From: Leptospira congkakensis
GTDB taxonomy: Bacteria > Spirochaetota > Leptospiria > Leptospirales > Leptospiraceae
NCBI RefSeq assembly: GCF_004770265.1
Contig: NZ_RQGQ01000004.1
Location: 744,001-808,000, forward strand
Length of the DNA: 64,000 nt
Direction: 5' to 3'
Part shown: positions 49,004 through 59,168 of the stretch, one piece after another
How positions within the stretch are numbered: position 1 is the first letter of the stretch
How the letters are laid out: every line of letters starts with the position of its first letter
Position numbers and translations under genes: made by a program
The notes under the pieces: generated by a model
Database searches by the model: none
Seen by the model: only the letters and a program-made list of their open reading frames with translations
What the model was told of the DNA's origin: nothing

Positions 49004-51763
49004 TTATCCTAATTTCTTTTTGGAAAGTTCCAAGGCAAATTCCAAAGCGGCTCCCAGGCTCTCCGGTTTTTTACCACCACCCTGTGCCATATCAGGCCTT
49101 CCCCCGCCCTTTCCATCTAACATCACCAAGGTTTCTTTTAATAGATCCCCACAGTGGATTCCTCTTTCATTCAAAACCTTGTTACACATAAATACGAGGG
49201 TACTGGCATCCCCATCACTCGTTCCAAACAAACAAAGAATTTCTGGTTCTTTGGCTTTGAGACTATCAGCTAAATCCTTTAAAGCTTTTGCATCCACTGC
49301 TTCAAAAACTTCTGTCACCACTTTTCCTTTGGCAAAGGAATGTGCCTTTTCTAGAAGTCCATCCACAAGTTCCGGATTCATTTGAAAACTCAATTGTTCC
49401 TTTTTCTTTTTTGCTTTGAAAAGGGCACTAGACTTTCCTTCGAGTTCCGTCTCCAAACTTTCGCGAAGTTTTCGTAAATGTTCTACAGCAGTGTTCCCTT
49501 CTTTCACAAAAAGGTTTTGTAAGTCTTCGGGAGCTGGCACTGGAGAAACAATTCCAAATTCCTTCAAATCTCCAAAGGTTTCTTTAGCCGACAAGTTATG
49601 AGTTTCAATTTTTGCTGCGAGTGTTTGGAACTGGGATAAAAAATATTCCACAACGGAATCACCACAAATGGCTTCTACCCTTCGGTTTCCTGCCCCAGGA
49701 CTTCCCTCTTTGATGATGGCAAAGTATCCAATTTCTTTTGTGTTGGAAACATGAGTTCCCCCACAGAATTCTTTGGACTTATCACCCATAGAAATCACAC
49801 GAACAGAACTACCATATTTTTCGTCGAACATGGATAAGGCGCCCGATTGTTTTGCAGTATCGATGTCCAAAACTTCTGTTTTGACGGGAATTTTAGCATT
49901 CACTGCTTCATTCACATCTTTTTCAATAGAAACAATTTCCTCTTCCGAAAGTGCTTTGGGGTGTGAAAAATCAAATCGCAAATAATCAGAAGAAACAATG
50001 GAACCTTTTTGAGCCACATGGGTTCCGAGAATTCTTCGCAGAGCCCCATTTAACAAATGTGTGCCGGAATGGTGGTTGGCTAAATTTTGGCGGCGAGTGG
50101 TATCAATCTCTGCTTCAATGGTTTCCCCGACAGAGACTTTTCCTTTCAAAATGATTCCTAGATGTAAAAAGGTTTCGTTTTCTTTTTGAGTGTCCTGGAC
50201 TTGGAACTGGAACCCTTCTTTTTTGAGATACCCCCAATCACCAATCTGACCACCACCCTCTGCATAAAATGGAGTTTTGTCGAGAACCACAACGGCCTCT
50301 GATCCTTGGTTCACCTCGGATACTGACTTTCCATCTACAAAAAGATAAATTACTTTTGCCGGTGCTTTTGTTTCCGTGTATCCTAAAAATTCAGTTTTGA
50401 GTTCTGGGCTCGCCGAAAGACCTGTGAGGTATTGGACTTTTTTTCCCTTCCAACTCGCGCGAGAAAGATCCCGATCTTTTTCCAGCTCCTCTTCAAATCC
50501 CTTGTCATCAAAACCAAAACCCCGATCTTCCACAAGTTCCTTGGTCATCTCACGAGGAAACCCGTAAGTGGAATACAACCGAAATCCTTCTTTTCCAGTT
50601 ACCAGAGTTTGATTGTTTGCTTTTAATTGGGCAAGAAGAGATTCTAATTCTTCTAGTCCCACTTCCAAAGTGTGAAGAAAGAGTTCCTCTTCCTTTTTTA
50701 AAATGGATTCAATGTCTTTTGCTTTGTCTTTTAGTTCTGGGTAACGTACAGAATACAAATCACGGAGTGTCGCAATTAGTTTGTATAAAAACGGTTCGTG
50801 GATTCCTAGTTTTCTTGCAAATAACGAAGCCCTACGGATGAGCCTACGAATCACATATCCACGTCCTGTGCGGTCCGGATAAATCCCGTCACCTAACGAA
50901 AAAAATACGGAACGGGAATGATCCGTGATCACACGGAAAGATTGTTTTGTCGATTCGTCGTAAGTAATCCCTGAGAGTTCTTCTATTTTACGAATGATGG
51001 ATTTTAATTCATCGGTATCATAAACGGAGTCCACCTCTTGCAGAAGCATTGCCACTCGTTCGAGTCCTGACCCTGTATCAATTCCCGTTTGTTTTAAAGG
51101 AAGGAGTTCACCCGAAACCGTTTGGTTGAATTGGTTGAATACTAAATTCCAATATTCTAAATAACGATCGCAGTCACAACCTGGTTTACAATCCGGATTG
51201 TTTCCACAATTTGGGCCACCTTTTTCTGGACCTCTGTCCAAATACAATTCCGAACATGGACCACAAGCCCCACTGTCTCCCGCAGGCCCCCAAAAGTTAT
51301 CTTTTTTTCCTAGGCGTACAATTCGTTCTTCGGGAACTCCAGCTTCCATCCAAATCTTTTTGGCTTCATCATCATCTAAGTAAATGGTGACCCAAATTTT
51401 TTCTTTAGGGATATGAAGATGGTTTAATGAAAAATCTAACGCGTATTCAATGGCTTCTTTTTTGAAATAATCGCCAAAGGAAAAATTTCCAAGCATTTCA
51501 AAGAAGGTACAATGTCTTTCTGTTTTCCCAACTACCTCTAAATCGGTAGTACGAACACATTTTTGAACCGAAGCGGCGCGAGTGTATGGCAACTCAACGG
51601 CTCCCGTAAACAAAGGTTTGAACTGAACCATCCCGGCGGTTGTGAATAAAAGTGTTGGATCCCCTTTCGGGATAAGGCTTGAGGAAGGCACAATGGTGTG
51701 GCCTTTCCCTTTAAAGTAACTAGTATACAACTCTGCAATTTCGCGGACGGTTTTCGACATCAT
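49004..51763 (-). CDS. alaS: Alanyl-tRNA synthetase
   Basis: The 919-residue enzyme charges tRNA-Ala. It has the N-terminal catalytic domain ([37 protein letters not shown]), an editing domain with the zinc site [15 protein letters not shown] and [10 protein letters not shown], and a C-terminal C-Ala domain ([15 protein letters not shown]). There is a cluster of cysteines at about 180-200 ([14 protein letters not shown]) in the catalytic domain, seen in some bacterial AlaRS. The start is ATG 51763 or the adjacent ATG. Length is slightly above the usual 870-880. Confidence 0.97.
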   Translation of the reverse strand: MMSKTVREIAELYTSYFKGKGHTIVPSSSLIPKGDPTLLFTTAGMVQFKPLFTGAVELPYTRAASVQKCVRTTDLEVVGKTERHCTFFEMLGNFSFGDYFKKEAIEYALDFSLNHLHIPKEKIWVTIYLDDDEAKKIWMEAGVPEERIVRLGKKDNFWGPAGDSGACGPCSELYLDRGPEKGGPNCGNNPDCKPGCDCDRYLEYWNLVFNQFNQTVSGELLPLKQTGIDTGSGLERVAMLLQEVDSVYDTDELKSIIRKIEELSGITYDESTKQSFRVITDHSRSVFFSLGDGIYPDRTGRGYVIRRLIRRASLFARKLGIHEPFLYKLIATLRDLYSVRYPELKDKAKDIESILKKEEELFLHTLEVGLEELESLLAQLKANNQTLVTGKEGFRLYSTYGFPREMTKELVEDRGFGFDDKGFEEELEKDRDLSRASWKGKKVQYLTGLSASPELKTEFLGYTETKAPAKVIYLFVDGKSVSEVNQGSEAVVVLDKTPFYAEGGGQIGDWGYLKKEGFQFQVQDTQKENETFLHLGIILKGKVSVGETIEAEIDTTRRQNLANHHSGTHLLNGALRRILGTHVAQKGSIVSSDYLRFDFSHPKALSEEEIVSIEKDVNEAVNAKIPVKTEVLDIDTAKQSGALSMFDEKYGSSVRVISMGDKSKEFCGGTHVSNTKEIGYFAIIKEGSPGAGNRRVEAICGDSVVEYFLSQFQTLAAKIETHNLSAKETFGDLKEFGIVSPVPAPEDLQNLFVKEGNTAVEHLRKLRESLETELEGKSSALFKAKKKKEQLSFQMNPELVDGLLEKAHSFAKGKVVTEVFEAVDAKALKDLADSLKAKEPEILCLFGTSDGDASTLVFMCNKVLNERGIHCGDLLKETLVMLDGKGGGRPDMAQGGGKKPESLGAALEFALELSKKKLG

Positions 51764-51812
51764 ACACTTACAGCGAAATCGGTTTCACCTCCTAGGGCAA
51801 GGAAATTAGAAG

Positions 51813-53018
51813 TTAACTCTGCCGTAATTCCCGGTATTGGAGAAAAGAAAACAAGGCAAAACAGAGAAACATCCCACCGAGAATTCCGAAGGTCCATTGT
51901 GACCCAATGGTGTCCGCAAGGAGGGCTGCCAGAAATCCAGAAACCGCCGGCGTGAATTGGAAACAAACCGTATAAAGAGAAAGGATTCTCCCGCGGAGTC
52001 CATCCTCGGCCCGTTTTTGCAAAATGGCAGGAAGGAGGCTCGAAAGAACTCCCCCCGACACTCCAAAACAAAACAAAAAGAAAGAAGTGGCTTCTGGTTT
52101 TCCAAAAGGAACAAATCCCAAAAAGAAAAAAGACGAAAGAGAAAAAACAATCAGTAAAACAAGACCCTTTCTTTCCAAATGATGGAAGAGGATGGTGAGA
52201 ACCCCACCGAGAAATAACCCAGGCCCTAAAAAGACAAGAACCGTCCCCCGTGCGAGTTCACCCAAACCCAGTTCATTTCGCACATACTTCGGAAGGATGA
52301 CTTGGATGGGACCAAGGGCAAGCATACTGAGGATGGCCATATACATCACTTGTCTAGAAACTGGATCCGTTTTTAAAAATTCCAAAACTGCTTTTAGATT
52401 AGATGTCAGGGATGGGAAACTTGTGGTTTTGTTATAGGCACTAAAAGGTTTTATTTTTTCATTTGGATCTGCATAACGTAACAAGGTAAAGGCGATCATG
52501 GATAGAAAGTGGAAACCAGCCAAAACAAAAAATAAACTAGAATACCCTCTTCCTTCTCGAAACCAACCCACCGCCAGAGGGCTCATCCCAAAAGCAAAAA
52601 TCAAAAGTAAGTTTCCAGCAATGGTATGAAAAACAAGTCGATGCGATTCCATCACTTCTCGTAAAATCGCCATCCGACCAGGAAGCACCGTTGTCATTCC
52701 AATCCCATTCACAAAAGCCAAAGGTAATAATAAAAGCGGATAGGTTAAAAAAACTTCAGTAAAGGCAGCTAACAAAAAACTAGCGAGAACAAGGAAAAAC
52801 TGAAACCCAACAACAACCCATTTTTTAGAATAACGATCGAGTAAATATCCAGTGTATAAGAAAAATATGGGAAAGGGTAAAAATAGAAAAAAGAAAACAA
52901 TCCCAGAGAAACCTTTTACCGTATCTAGGGTTTGGCAAAAGATTACGATCGAATATAAAAAACAACTACTGGCAAAGGTTCCAAGGGCAAAAGCAAAATA
53001 GAAAATCAGTTGGTTCAA
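51813..53018 (-). CDS. MFS transporter
   Basis: The 401-residue protein has about twelve membrane helices and the MFS loop motif GYLLDRYSKKWVV after helix 2 (about 58-70). It starts at TTG 53018 with AGGTAGG upstream. The family is diverse: EntS-like or drug-efflux-like proteins look similar, and the substrate cannot be inferred. It is transcribed toward alaS with a 49-bp gap, and the ribosomal protein terminator lies just upstream. Confidence 0.88.
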   Translation of the reverse strand: MNQLIFYFAFALGTFASSCFLYSIVIFCQTLDTVKGFSGIVFFFLFLPFPIFFLYTGYLLDRYSKKWVVVGFQFFLVLASFLLAAFTEVFLTYPLLLLPLAFVNGIGMTTVLPGRMAILREVMESHRLVFHTIAGNLLLIFAFGMSPLAVGWFREGRGYSSLFFVLAGFHFLSMIAFTLLRYADPNEKIKPFSAYNKTTSFPSLTSNLKAVLEFLKTDPVSRQVMYMAILSMLALGPIQVILPKYVRNELGLGELARGTVLVFLGPGLFLGGVLTILFHHLERKGLVLLIVFSLSSFFFLGFVPFGKPEATSFFLFCFGVSGGVLSSLLPAILQKRAEDGLRGRILSLYTVCFQFTPAVSGFLAALLADTIGSQWTFGILGGMFLCFALFSFLQYRELRQS

Positions 53019-53032
53019 GTTTGTACCTACCT

Positions 53033-53059
53033 AAAAAAAAAGCCTCCCGTAGGAGGCTT
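53033..53059 (-). terminator. Intrinsic terminator of rplM-rpsI
   Basis: Reading on the minus strand, AAGCCTCC, a four-base loop and GGAGGCTT are followed by an unbroken T-run. It lies 29 bp after the rpsI stop. Confidence 0.95.
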
Positions 53060-53087
53060 CGTATCGGAAAAAAAGAGGATTTTCCGA

Positions 53088-53483
53088 TTAACGTTTTGAG
53101 AACTGAGTTCCTCGACGAGCTTTGCGTAGACCGTATTTTTTACGTTCCACCATACGGCTATCTCGAGTGAGAAAACCTTCTTTTTTCAAAGTAGGTTTTA
53201 AAGACTCGTTGAAAGCCACTAGTGCGCGAGCGACTGCATGACGGATGGCTCCGACTTGACCAACAACTCCACCACCAGTCACATTGAGTGCAATGTCATA
53301 CTTGTCACGAGCTTCTAAAACGAGAAGAGGCTCGAGAGCACGGCGAACAAGGTGTTCTCCATTTTTAATGTAGTCATTTACATCTTTGTGGTTAACTGTG
53401 ATTTTTCCAGTTCCAGATGCGATTTTTGCACGTGCAACGGATGTTTTGCGTCGGCCTACTGCCCAAACTGCTTTTTGCGCCAT
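53088..53483 (-). CDS. rpsI: 30S ribosomal protein S9
   Basis: The 131-residue protein has the family N-terminus [23 protein letters not shown], the mid motif [19 protein letters not shown] and the C-terminus [21 protein letters not shown], split over normal spacing. The Lys/Arg tail reaches into the ribosomal P site. GGAG is ten bases before the ATG. It follows rplM by one base. Confidence 0.98.
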   Translation of the reverse strand: MAQKAVWAVGRRKTSVARAKIASGTGKITVNHKDVNDYIKNGEHLVRRALEPLLVLEARDKYDIALNVTGGGVVGQVGAIRHAVARALVAFNESLKPTLKKEGFLTRDSRMVERKKYGLRKARRGTQFSKR

Positions 53484-53484
53484 A

Positions 53485-53937
53485 TTATTTCAACTCCAGT
53501 TTTAGGGGCTTTTGAGCTCCCAAGTTGTGGTCATTACCAGCGAATACGCGGCAATTTCTCAACATTTGGTCACCTAACTTCGATTTAGGTAACATTCCTT
53601 TAACAGCTTCCATGATCACTCTTTCAGGATTTTCTTGAATGAGTTTGTGGAAAGCAATTGCAGTCATACCACCTGGGTAACGTGAGTGGTGGTAGTAAAT
53701 TTTTTGTTCTCTTTTGCGACCAGTAACAGCCACTTTAGATGCATTAACGATAATGATGTTATCACCACAGTCCTGGTTAGGAGTGAAGGTAGATTTGTGT
53801 TTTCCGCGAAGTCGGGAAGCTACTTGACTTGCCAATCTTCCGAGAGTCTTATCAGTTGCGTCCACAACAAACCACTGTTTTTGTACGGCTTCTTTTGCAA
53901 TAGAAGGGGTCTTGTGGGCTTTAGACAATAGTTCCAT
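53485..53937 (-). CDS. rplM: 50S ribosomal protein L13
   Basis: ATG 53937 ([18 protein letters not shown]) gives 150 residues, which fits the family. A GTG at 53982 would add 15 residues and cannot be ruled out, because the ATG has its GAGG 14 bases upstream. Motifs are [34 protein letters not shown] and YPGGM. It forms the usual two-gene operon with rpsI, and it is divergent from thiL. Confidence 0.96.
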   Translation of the reverse strand: MELLSKAHKTPSIAKEAVQKQWFVVDATDKTLGRLASQVASRLRGKHKSTFTPNQDCGDNIIIVNASKVAVTGRKREQKIYYHHSRYPGGMTAIAFHKLIQENPERVIMEAVKGMLPKSKLGDQMLRNCRVFAGNDHNLGAQKPLKLELK

Positions 53938-54014
53938 AAGTACGAGATTTTCCTCTTTTATGTCAGGATTTTCGGTTTTCACACCGGGTCAAACAAATTT
54001 ATTGGAATCTAACT

Positions 54015-54923
54015 TTGAAAGAATCCGAAATTATACGCACTTTGTTTGGAACAACCCCTCCTCCTGAGGACGATTGTTACTTTTTGGCCCCGAACCGATT
54101 AGTGACAACGGATTCCCTTTCGGAAGGCACTCACTTCCTGCACGAATGGTCAGAGGCTCCCGTTTTGGCTAGAAAACTTGTCGAAGTGAATGTTTCCGAC
54201 ATCATTGCCTCTGGTGGAAGACCCAAAGAATGTTTTTTAAACCTTGGTTTGTCTCCCCTATCTCAGAAAAAGGAATGGATTCGTAGTTTTTCCAAAGAAT
54301 TACGGAAATCCTTAGACCAATATGAGATGAAACTAGCGGGAGGCGACACCTTTTCTGCGTCCAAAACCCAACTCACACTTACCGTAGTAGGAACTGTCGA
54401 AAAACCCTGGCTTCGTTCTGGAGGAAAACCAGGAGATTACCTCTATATCACAGGATCTCTCGGACAGAGCCAATTAGGTTTTCTTTCTTTGAAGAAAAAA
54501 ACAAAAGATAAAAAATTTACCAAAGCGATAGAACGCCACCTTTCACCAAACTCACGCTACGCGACATCTCTTTTGTTACACAAATTTAAAATCCATGCCT
54601 GTATGGACATTACGGATGGACTCATCCAAGATGGGGAACGATTGGCAATGGCCTCTCGTGGCAGGCTAAAAATTCAAATGGAATCACTTCCCTTTGATCC
54701 ATTGGCATTGGAAACTTTAGGTTTCGATTTGTGTTTAGGTTCAGGAGAAGAGTTGGAACTTTTGTTTTTGTCTCCCGAAATTTTACCAACGAAACTGGCG
54801 GGAGTTCCCGTGACTATGGTGGGAAGATTGGAAAAAGGAAAACCAGGAGTCCAATTTTTGAAAAATGGAAAAACCTACCTTCCTAAATCTAGGGGTTTTC
54901 TTCACTTCTCAGAAGAAACATAA
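54015..54923 (+). CDS. thiL: Thiamine-monophosphate kinase
   Basis: The 302-residue AIR-synthase-like enzyme phosphorylates thiamine monophosphate to the diphosphate. It starts at TTG 54015. Metal and ATP sites are VTTDSLSEGTHF (about 31), ARKLVEVNVSDIIASGG (about 53), KLAGGDTFS (about 110) and CMDITDGLIQDGERLA (about 195). The C-terminal 22 bases overlap the stop end of the convergent kinase gene. Its 3' terminal 89 bases are repeated nearly exactly at 56211-56301, with two changes in the 91-bp repeat. Confidence 0.93.
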   Translation: MKESEIIRTLFGTTPPPEDDCYFLAPNRLVTTDSLSEGTHFLHEWSEAPVLARKLVEVNVSDIIASGGRPKECFLNLGLSPLSQKKEWIRSFSKELRKSLDQYEMKLAGGDTFSASKTQLTLTVVGTVEKPWLRSGGKPGDYLYITGSLGQSQLGFLSLKKKTKDKKFTKAIERHLSPNSRYATSLLLHKFKIHACMDITDGLIQDGERLAMASRGRLKIQMESLPFDPLALETLGFDLCLGSGEELELLFLSPEILPTKLAGVPVTMVGRLEKGKPGVQFLKNGKTYLPKSRGFLHFSEET

Positions 54924-54925
54924 GG
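54835..54925. repeat. Direct repeat copy 1 (3' end of thiL, overlapping kinase A end)
   Basis: This 91-bp segment covers the last coding part of thiL, and its right end overlaps the last codons of the convergent kinase gene. It is identical to 56211-56301 except at two positions (89 of 91 matches). Confidence 0.95.
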
Positions 54926-56179
54926 AAGGAAAATCTTGAATTCAACTTTTGTTTCTTTCACACCACCTGTATGATCAATTAAATTGAATGCAGAGATGGA
55001 CCCGCCAAAACGTATGATGGTCTGCTTCACAAAACTCAAACCAATTCCAAAATCCAAAGAGCCATGTTTATCATATATATTTTTGTTTAATCTAAAAAAT
55101 GGTTCAAATAGCAAATCCAGATACTCATTTGGAATTCCGTTTTTTATAAACTGTTCATCTTCAAGAGAATTCACAATCGACAAATAAATTCCGTCAAAAT
55201 CAAAATTCAAAATGGCATAAATTTTACTGGAGCTTTGCGAAAAACGCATTGCATTTAACAATAGTTCATATATTACTTTGCGAATAAAACTTTTGTTTAG
55301 TAATATTTTTTGCGATCCAAAATCCTTGAATTTATATTCTGGTACTAATAATGTTTGATCTCTTAATGCTAAAATCGGTTTCAACTCATCTTTCAATCTT
55401 AAGATTTTATTAAAAATTGCAAAAGGAGAAACAAGTTGTAATTCAATTCGATCAAAAATTACATCTTCAATCTCTATAAAACGATCTAAAACTTTTTTTG
55501 AATACACTGCATTTTCTTCTAAAATACTGAGGATATCAGCATCTAAAATGACACCTCCTCCTTCCGCTTTTGGCATCGCTTTGATCAAATCAATGAGTTG
55601 CGTAATTACTCCAAATCCAGCACCTTGGGCCAAACTAGTTCGCAATCCATAAAACAAATTTTTGTGCATTTCTTGGAAGTTTAGATCTCCCTTTTTGATC
55701 CGACTATTTTTATATGCATACCAATCTAAAAGTTTCTCGAGCGATATTATTTTTTCACGTTCATATTCCGAGTATTCATAATCATTTTCCTTGTTAGAAA
55801 GTTGGTATTTTATTCTAGAAATGAGTTCATTGGGAATCACCGGTTTAATGATATATTCCTGAACATGTTCCTTCATCACTTCGATAATGAGTTTAGGATC
55901 CTCCGTTGATGTAATCACAACGATCGGGATATGTTTATTGATTTTTCGTATTTCCTTAACAAATTCTAATCCATTACCGTCTGGTAATTGGAGATCTGTT
56001 AAAACAATATTTTCAGTATGGAGATGGTTTTCAGCTAAATACTCTAAGGCTGATTTGATTTTTGCAAAACTTGTGACTTCCATTCCATGTTTTTGCAGTA
56101 ACCCACTGTAAAGAAATAAGATGGTGGGATCGTCTTCAAGTAGTAAAACTTTTGTAATCGCTTTTGGCTTTTCCATCAC
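54902..56179 (-). CDS. Receiver-kinase hybrid A (REC plus HATPase)
   Basis: The 425-residue cytoplasmic protein has an N-terminal receiver (about 8-125; acidic E/D pair LLEDD, phospho-Asp D62 in VLTDLQLPDG, Lys 112 in IIKP). A helical middle (about 140-260) contains a possible phospho-His (H172) in EMHKNLFYGLRTSL, and a C-terminal HATPase domain (about 290-425) has ELLLNAMRFS (N-box) and DFGIGLSFVKQ (G-box). The H-box is not canonical HisKA. Roughly half of its residues match kinase B at 56278, estimated by eye. It ends inside thiL. No partner output gene is adjacent. Confidence 0.88.
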   Translation of the reverse strand: MMEKPKAITKVLLLEDDPTILFLYSGLLQKHGMEVTSFAKIKSALEYLAENHLHTENIVLTDLQLPDGNGLEFVKEIRKINKHIPIVVITSTEDPKLIIEVMKEHVQEYIIKPVIPNELISRIKYQLSNKENDYEYSEYEREKIISLEKLLDWYAYKNSRIKKGDLNFQEMHKNLFYGLRTSLAQGAGFGVITQLIDLIKAMPKAEGGGVILDADILSILEENAVYSKKVLDRFIEIEDVIFDRIELQLVSPFAIFNKILRLKDELKPILALRDQTLLVPEYKFKDFGSQKILLNKSFIRKVIYELLLNAMRFSQSSSKIYAILNFDFDGIYLSIVNSLEDEQFIKNGIPNEYLDLLFEPFFRLNKNIYDKHGSLDFGIGLSFVKQTIIRFGGSISAFNLIDHTGGVKETKVEFKIFLPYVSSEK

Positions 56180-56210
56180 TATATTCGACGAAAAATTTAA
56201 TAACTAGATC

Positions 56211-56301
56211 AAGGAAAACCGGGAGTCCAATTTTTGAAAAATGGAAAAACCTATCTTCCTAAATCTAGGGGTTTTCTTCACTTCTCAGAAGAAACATAAG
56301 G
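56211..56301. repeat. Direct repeat copy 2 (thiL 3'-end relic)
   Basis: This is the second copy of the 91-bp repeat, 1,376 bp from the first. It holds the end of kinase gene B on the minus strand and a thiL remnant on the plus strand. The similarity stops sharply at the boundaries: the next kinase codons have clearly diverged. Confidence 0.95.
56213..56299 (+). pseudogene. thiL: Truncated 3' remnant of thiL
   Basis: Read on the plus strand, this segment translates as GKPGVQFLKNGKTYLPKSRG followed by FLHFSEET and a stop, identical in protein to the end of ThiL (the two base changes are silent). There is no upstream coding part and no start, so it is a remnant left by duplication or recombination, not a gene. 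Confidence 0.9.
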
Positions 56302-57543
56302 TAAGGTGGCTTTAAACTCTACCTTGGGTGTCACGACTTCGCCTAAGTGATCGAGGATATTACGAACAATGATATGACCACCAAACTTATGTATGGTTTC
56401 TCTCACAAGGGAGAGCCCAATTCCAAAATCGAGAGATCCATACTTTTCATATAAGTTTTTTGTCAGACGAAAAAACGGTTCAAAAACTAAATCCAAATAT
56501 TCGTTAGGAATGCCTTGTCCTGTTTTTGATTCTACAGGCACGGAGTTAATCACAGAAATGGAAACAAACTCGGAATCAGATTGGAAAAAAAGAAAGATAG
56601 AACTAGTTTCAGGAGAAAACTTCATCGCATTCAAAAGTAATTCAAAAAAAGATTTTCGAAAGTATTCTTTGTCCCAAAGGATAAATTTCGAATCCAAATA
56701 CTTATCTTCCAATTTTCCTAATTGGATTTTTTGATTTTTTATTTTTAAAAGAGAATCCATTTCAGAAACGAGCGTATTGATTTCCGCTAAAAATTCCCGA
56801 AGACTCACCTTTACAGAATCCACTCGACCAAAAATAATATTTTCGATCTCCGTAAATGTTTGTAAGATTTTTTTCGCATAACTAGCATTTTCTTCCAATA
56901 TCTCTAAAATTTCTTTTTGTAGGATATAATCTCCCTCTTTGGTTTTTGTCATCCCTTTGATGATATCAATGATTTGAACAAGAATCCCAAAGCCTGCCCC
57001 TTGGGACAAACTCGCTCGCAGAACATGAAATAGATTTTTATGTAACTCTTTGCTATCAAACTCACCTTTCTCTAAGGATTGATTTTTAAAACTATACCAA
57101 TCGAGTAACTTCTCAAGTGAGATGATTTTTTCTTTTTCAAAAACTGTCTTTTGGTAGTCCATTTCCTGTTTGGAAAGATGGTATTGGATTTTTTTAGCTA
57201 ACTCTTTAGGGGAGATGGGTTTGATACAATAATCCTGAACATTCTCTCTCATCACATCGATGATGGACTGGCTATCCTCTGCGGCAGAGACAACAATAAT
57301 AGGTATGTTCGGATTTGTTTTACGAACTTCTAAAATTAACTCTTTTCCTGTTCCATCCGGCAAAACCAAATCCGTGACAATCAAATCCACTGATTTGAAT
57401 CCATCTTCCCTGTAGGTTTCTAATGTTGGTTTTAGGCCTGAAAATTGAATGATTTCGTAACCAGTTGTGCGAAGGGAACTTGTGTATAAAAGAGCAGTTG
57501 TCGGATCGTCTTCGATGATTAAAATGGTTGGTTTTTGTTTCAT
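56278..57543 (-). CDS. Receiver-kinase hybrid B (REC plus HATPase)
   Basis: The 421-residue paralogue of the protein at 54902 has the same layout: receiver (about 4-120; D58 in IVTDLVLPDG, K108 in CIKP), helical middle with ELHKNLFHVLRASLSQGAGFG split around H168, and HATPase with FELLLNAMKFS and DFGIGLSLVRE. The two genes are in tandem, 98 bp apart, and read the same way. The C-terminus PYVSSEK is shared because it lies in the 91-bp repeat. The signal and phosphotransfer partners are unknown. The start has no strong ribosome site. Confidence 0.88.
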   Translation of the reverse strand: MKQKPTILIIEDDPTTALLYTSSLRTTGYEIIQFSGLKPTLETYREDGFKSVDLIVTDLVLPDGTGKELILEVRKTNPNIPIIVVSAAEDSQSIIDVMRENVQDYCIKPISPKELAKKIQYHLSKQEMDYQKTVFEKEKIISLEKLLDWYSFKNQSLEKGEFDSKELHKNLFHVLRASLSQGAGFGILVQIIDIIKGMTKTKEGDYILQKEILEILEENASYAKKILQTFTEIENIIFGRVDSVKVSLREFLAEINTLVSEMDSLLKIKNQKIQLGKLEDKYLDSKFILWDKEYFRKSFFELLLNAMKFSPETSSIFLFFQSDSEFVSISVINSVPVESKTGQGIPNEYLDLVFEPFFRLTKNLYEKYGSLDFGIGLSLVRETIHKFGGHIIVRNILDHLGEVVTPKVEFKATLPYVSSEK

Positions 57544-57613
57544 ACCAAAGCCCTCGCCTAATTCGACGAGGACTATGGAGTGAATCTAACGGAAAATCAA
57601 AAAGGAACGGTTG

Positions 57614-59116
57614 TTATGCTTCTCTTTCTTCGTTTTCGGAAGAGGATTCACGAACCTGTCTTGGTTCTTGAGATTCCCCCCTCTCACCAGAATTAGTGGT
57701 TTGAGATTCAGATTGGTTTTGGTTCTGGTTGTTCGAACCTCCCCTTCTGTCCCGATGTTTCTTTCTGGGTGGGCGTTTTTTGTTAGGTTCTTTTTTACGG
57801 TTCTGTTGTCCGAACTGATGGCTGTCTGGTTTCGGTCTTTGTCTGAGCGAGATTTCCCAGAAAAAAGCAGACTGAACAGCGGCTTCATTTCCTTCCGAGA
57901 TCGCAACAATCTTATAAACCATAAACGCATCATAGAAATAATCCTTTTTCTTAAAAAAGGAATTTTGTCTTTCTTTTTCATCATCCGTAACTTGGAAACG
58001 AGGTTGGCTGATAAAGATCTTTACTAAATTGTCTTGTTCCCGTTTAGGGATTCCCATTCGTTCAAAAACAATTTGTAAACTTTCTTTAATGTTATGCGCT
58101 AAGTGACCACGATCATTTTCATATAAGTCTTTTACGATGTCATAGAAAATTAACGAATAAAAGATAGCAGGGGTCATCTCTTCTCTTGCGGAGAGGAGTT
58201 TGTCTGTGACTGCGAGTCTTTTCCCAAGTGGTGTTTCCATAAAATGTTCACGCCATTCGGGATCTGTTTTCTTTAATTTATCTGCAGGTTCTTTGAAAAG
58301 TACATCGAGCAAATGGTTCTCAGCAAGACCTTCGAATATAATCGAAGTCTTCCAAGTTCTAAACATTTTGTTGTATTCTTCGAGTAGTCTTGCAGTGGAA
58401 GATTTTTCGAGTTCCAAACGGTTCTTTTTGATTGCCAGTTTGGTTTTTTTCTCGATATCGAGTCCTAGTAAAACAGAAAACTTAACCGCTCGTAACATAC
58501 GAACTGGATCTTCTTTGAAGGAAATATCTGGATCACCGATGACCCTAACGATTTTCTTTTGGATGTCTTCAAACCCACCAACGTAATCCAAAATGGAATC
58601 GTTTTTAGGATCGTAAAACAGTGAGTTGATGGTAAAGTCGCGTCTTGCCGCGTCTTCCTTTGCTGTACCGAAGGAATTGTCCCGTTTGATGAGATAATCG
58701 TTTTCTGCTTTGTGTTTTTCCAAACGATGTTCCGGTAGTGATCGGAACGTGGATACTTCAATAATTTTACCTTTAAAAATGATATGTACAATTTTAAATC
58801 GTTTACCGATGATTCGGCAGTTATTGAAGATCCTTTTGATTTGGTTTGGAGTCGCACTTGTGACTATATCAAAGTCTTTTGGGCGTTTGCCCATAAGCAG
58901 ATCTCTGACCCCTCCACCGACTAAATAGGCCTTGTAACGAAACTTGTTCAATCGATTGATGATTTTTATGGCATCTTCATCGATGTTGGCCCTGCGTATG
59001 GAATGGGTTTCTCGATAGTATCTCTTTCCCTCGGGGTACATCAAAAAGGAATCGACAGAGTCGGCTTTCTTTCTGAAAAGAGAAGTGAGAAATTTAAACA
59101 TATTGGATTCATCCAC
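57614..59116 (-). CDS. pcnB: Poly(A) polymerase / tRNA nucleotidyltransferase family protein
   Basis: The 500-residue class II nucleotidyltransferase has [22 protein letters not shown] with catalytic Asp residues DFD (about 80), the [13 protein letters not shown] motif, and an RNA-binding helical region (about 180-420). The C-terminal tail (about 430-500) is Lys/Arg- then Asn/Gln/Ser/Glu-rich low complexity. The family includes PAP and CCA-adding enzymes, and the basic N-terminal YREEHSIRR-like segment ([10 protein letters not shown]) favours PcnB. The start is GTG 59116 or ATG 59101. It is divergent from the M23 gene. Confidence 0.9.
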   Translation of the reverse strand: MDESNMFKFLTSLFRKKADSVDSFLMYPEGKRYYRETHSIRRANIDEDAIKIINRLNKFRYKAYLVGGGVRDLLMGKRPKDFDIVTSATPNQIKRIFNNCRIIGKRFKIVHIIFKGKIIEVSTFRSLPEHRLEKHKAENDYLIKRDNSFGTAKEDAARRDFTINSLFYDPKNDSILDYVGGFEDIQKKIVRVIGDPDISFKEDPVRMLRAVKFSVLLGLDIEKKTKLAIKKNRLELEKSSTARLLEEYNKMFRTWKTSIIFEGLAENHLLDVLFKEPADKLKKTDPEWREHFMETPLGKRLAVTDKLLSAREEMTPAIFYSLIFYDIVKDLYENDRGHLAHNIKESLQIVFERMGIPKREQDNLVKIFISQPRFQVTDDEKERQNSFFKKKDYFYDAFMVYKIVAISEGNEAAVQSAFFWEISLRQRPKPDSHQFGQQNRKKEPNKKRPPRKKHRDRRGGSNNQNQNQSESQTTNSGERGESQEPRQVRESSSENEEREA

Positions 59117-59168
59117 TTTCCCCTGAAAAATGGCATGGGCAAGGAAAAAATTGGCGGAATAACGAACA

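Noticed and set aside
57611..58027. Phe/Leu/Arg-rich open frame on the plus strand
   Set aside because: It is antisense to the low-complexity tail of pcnB.
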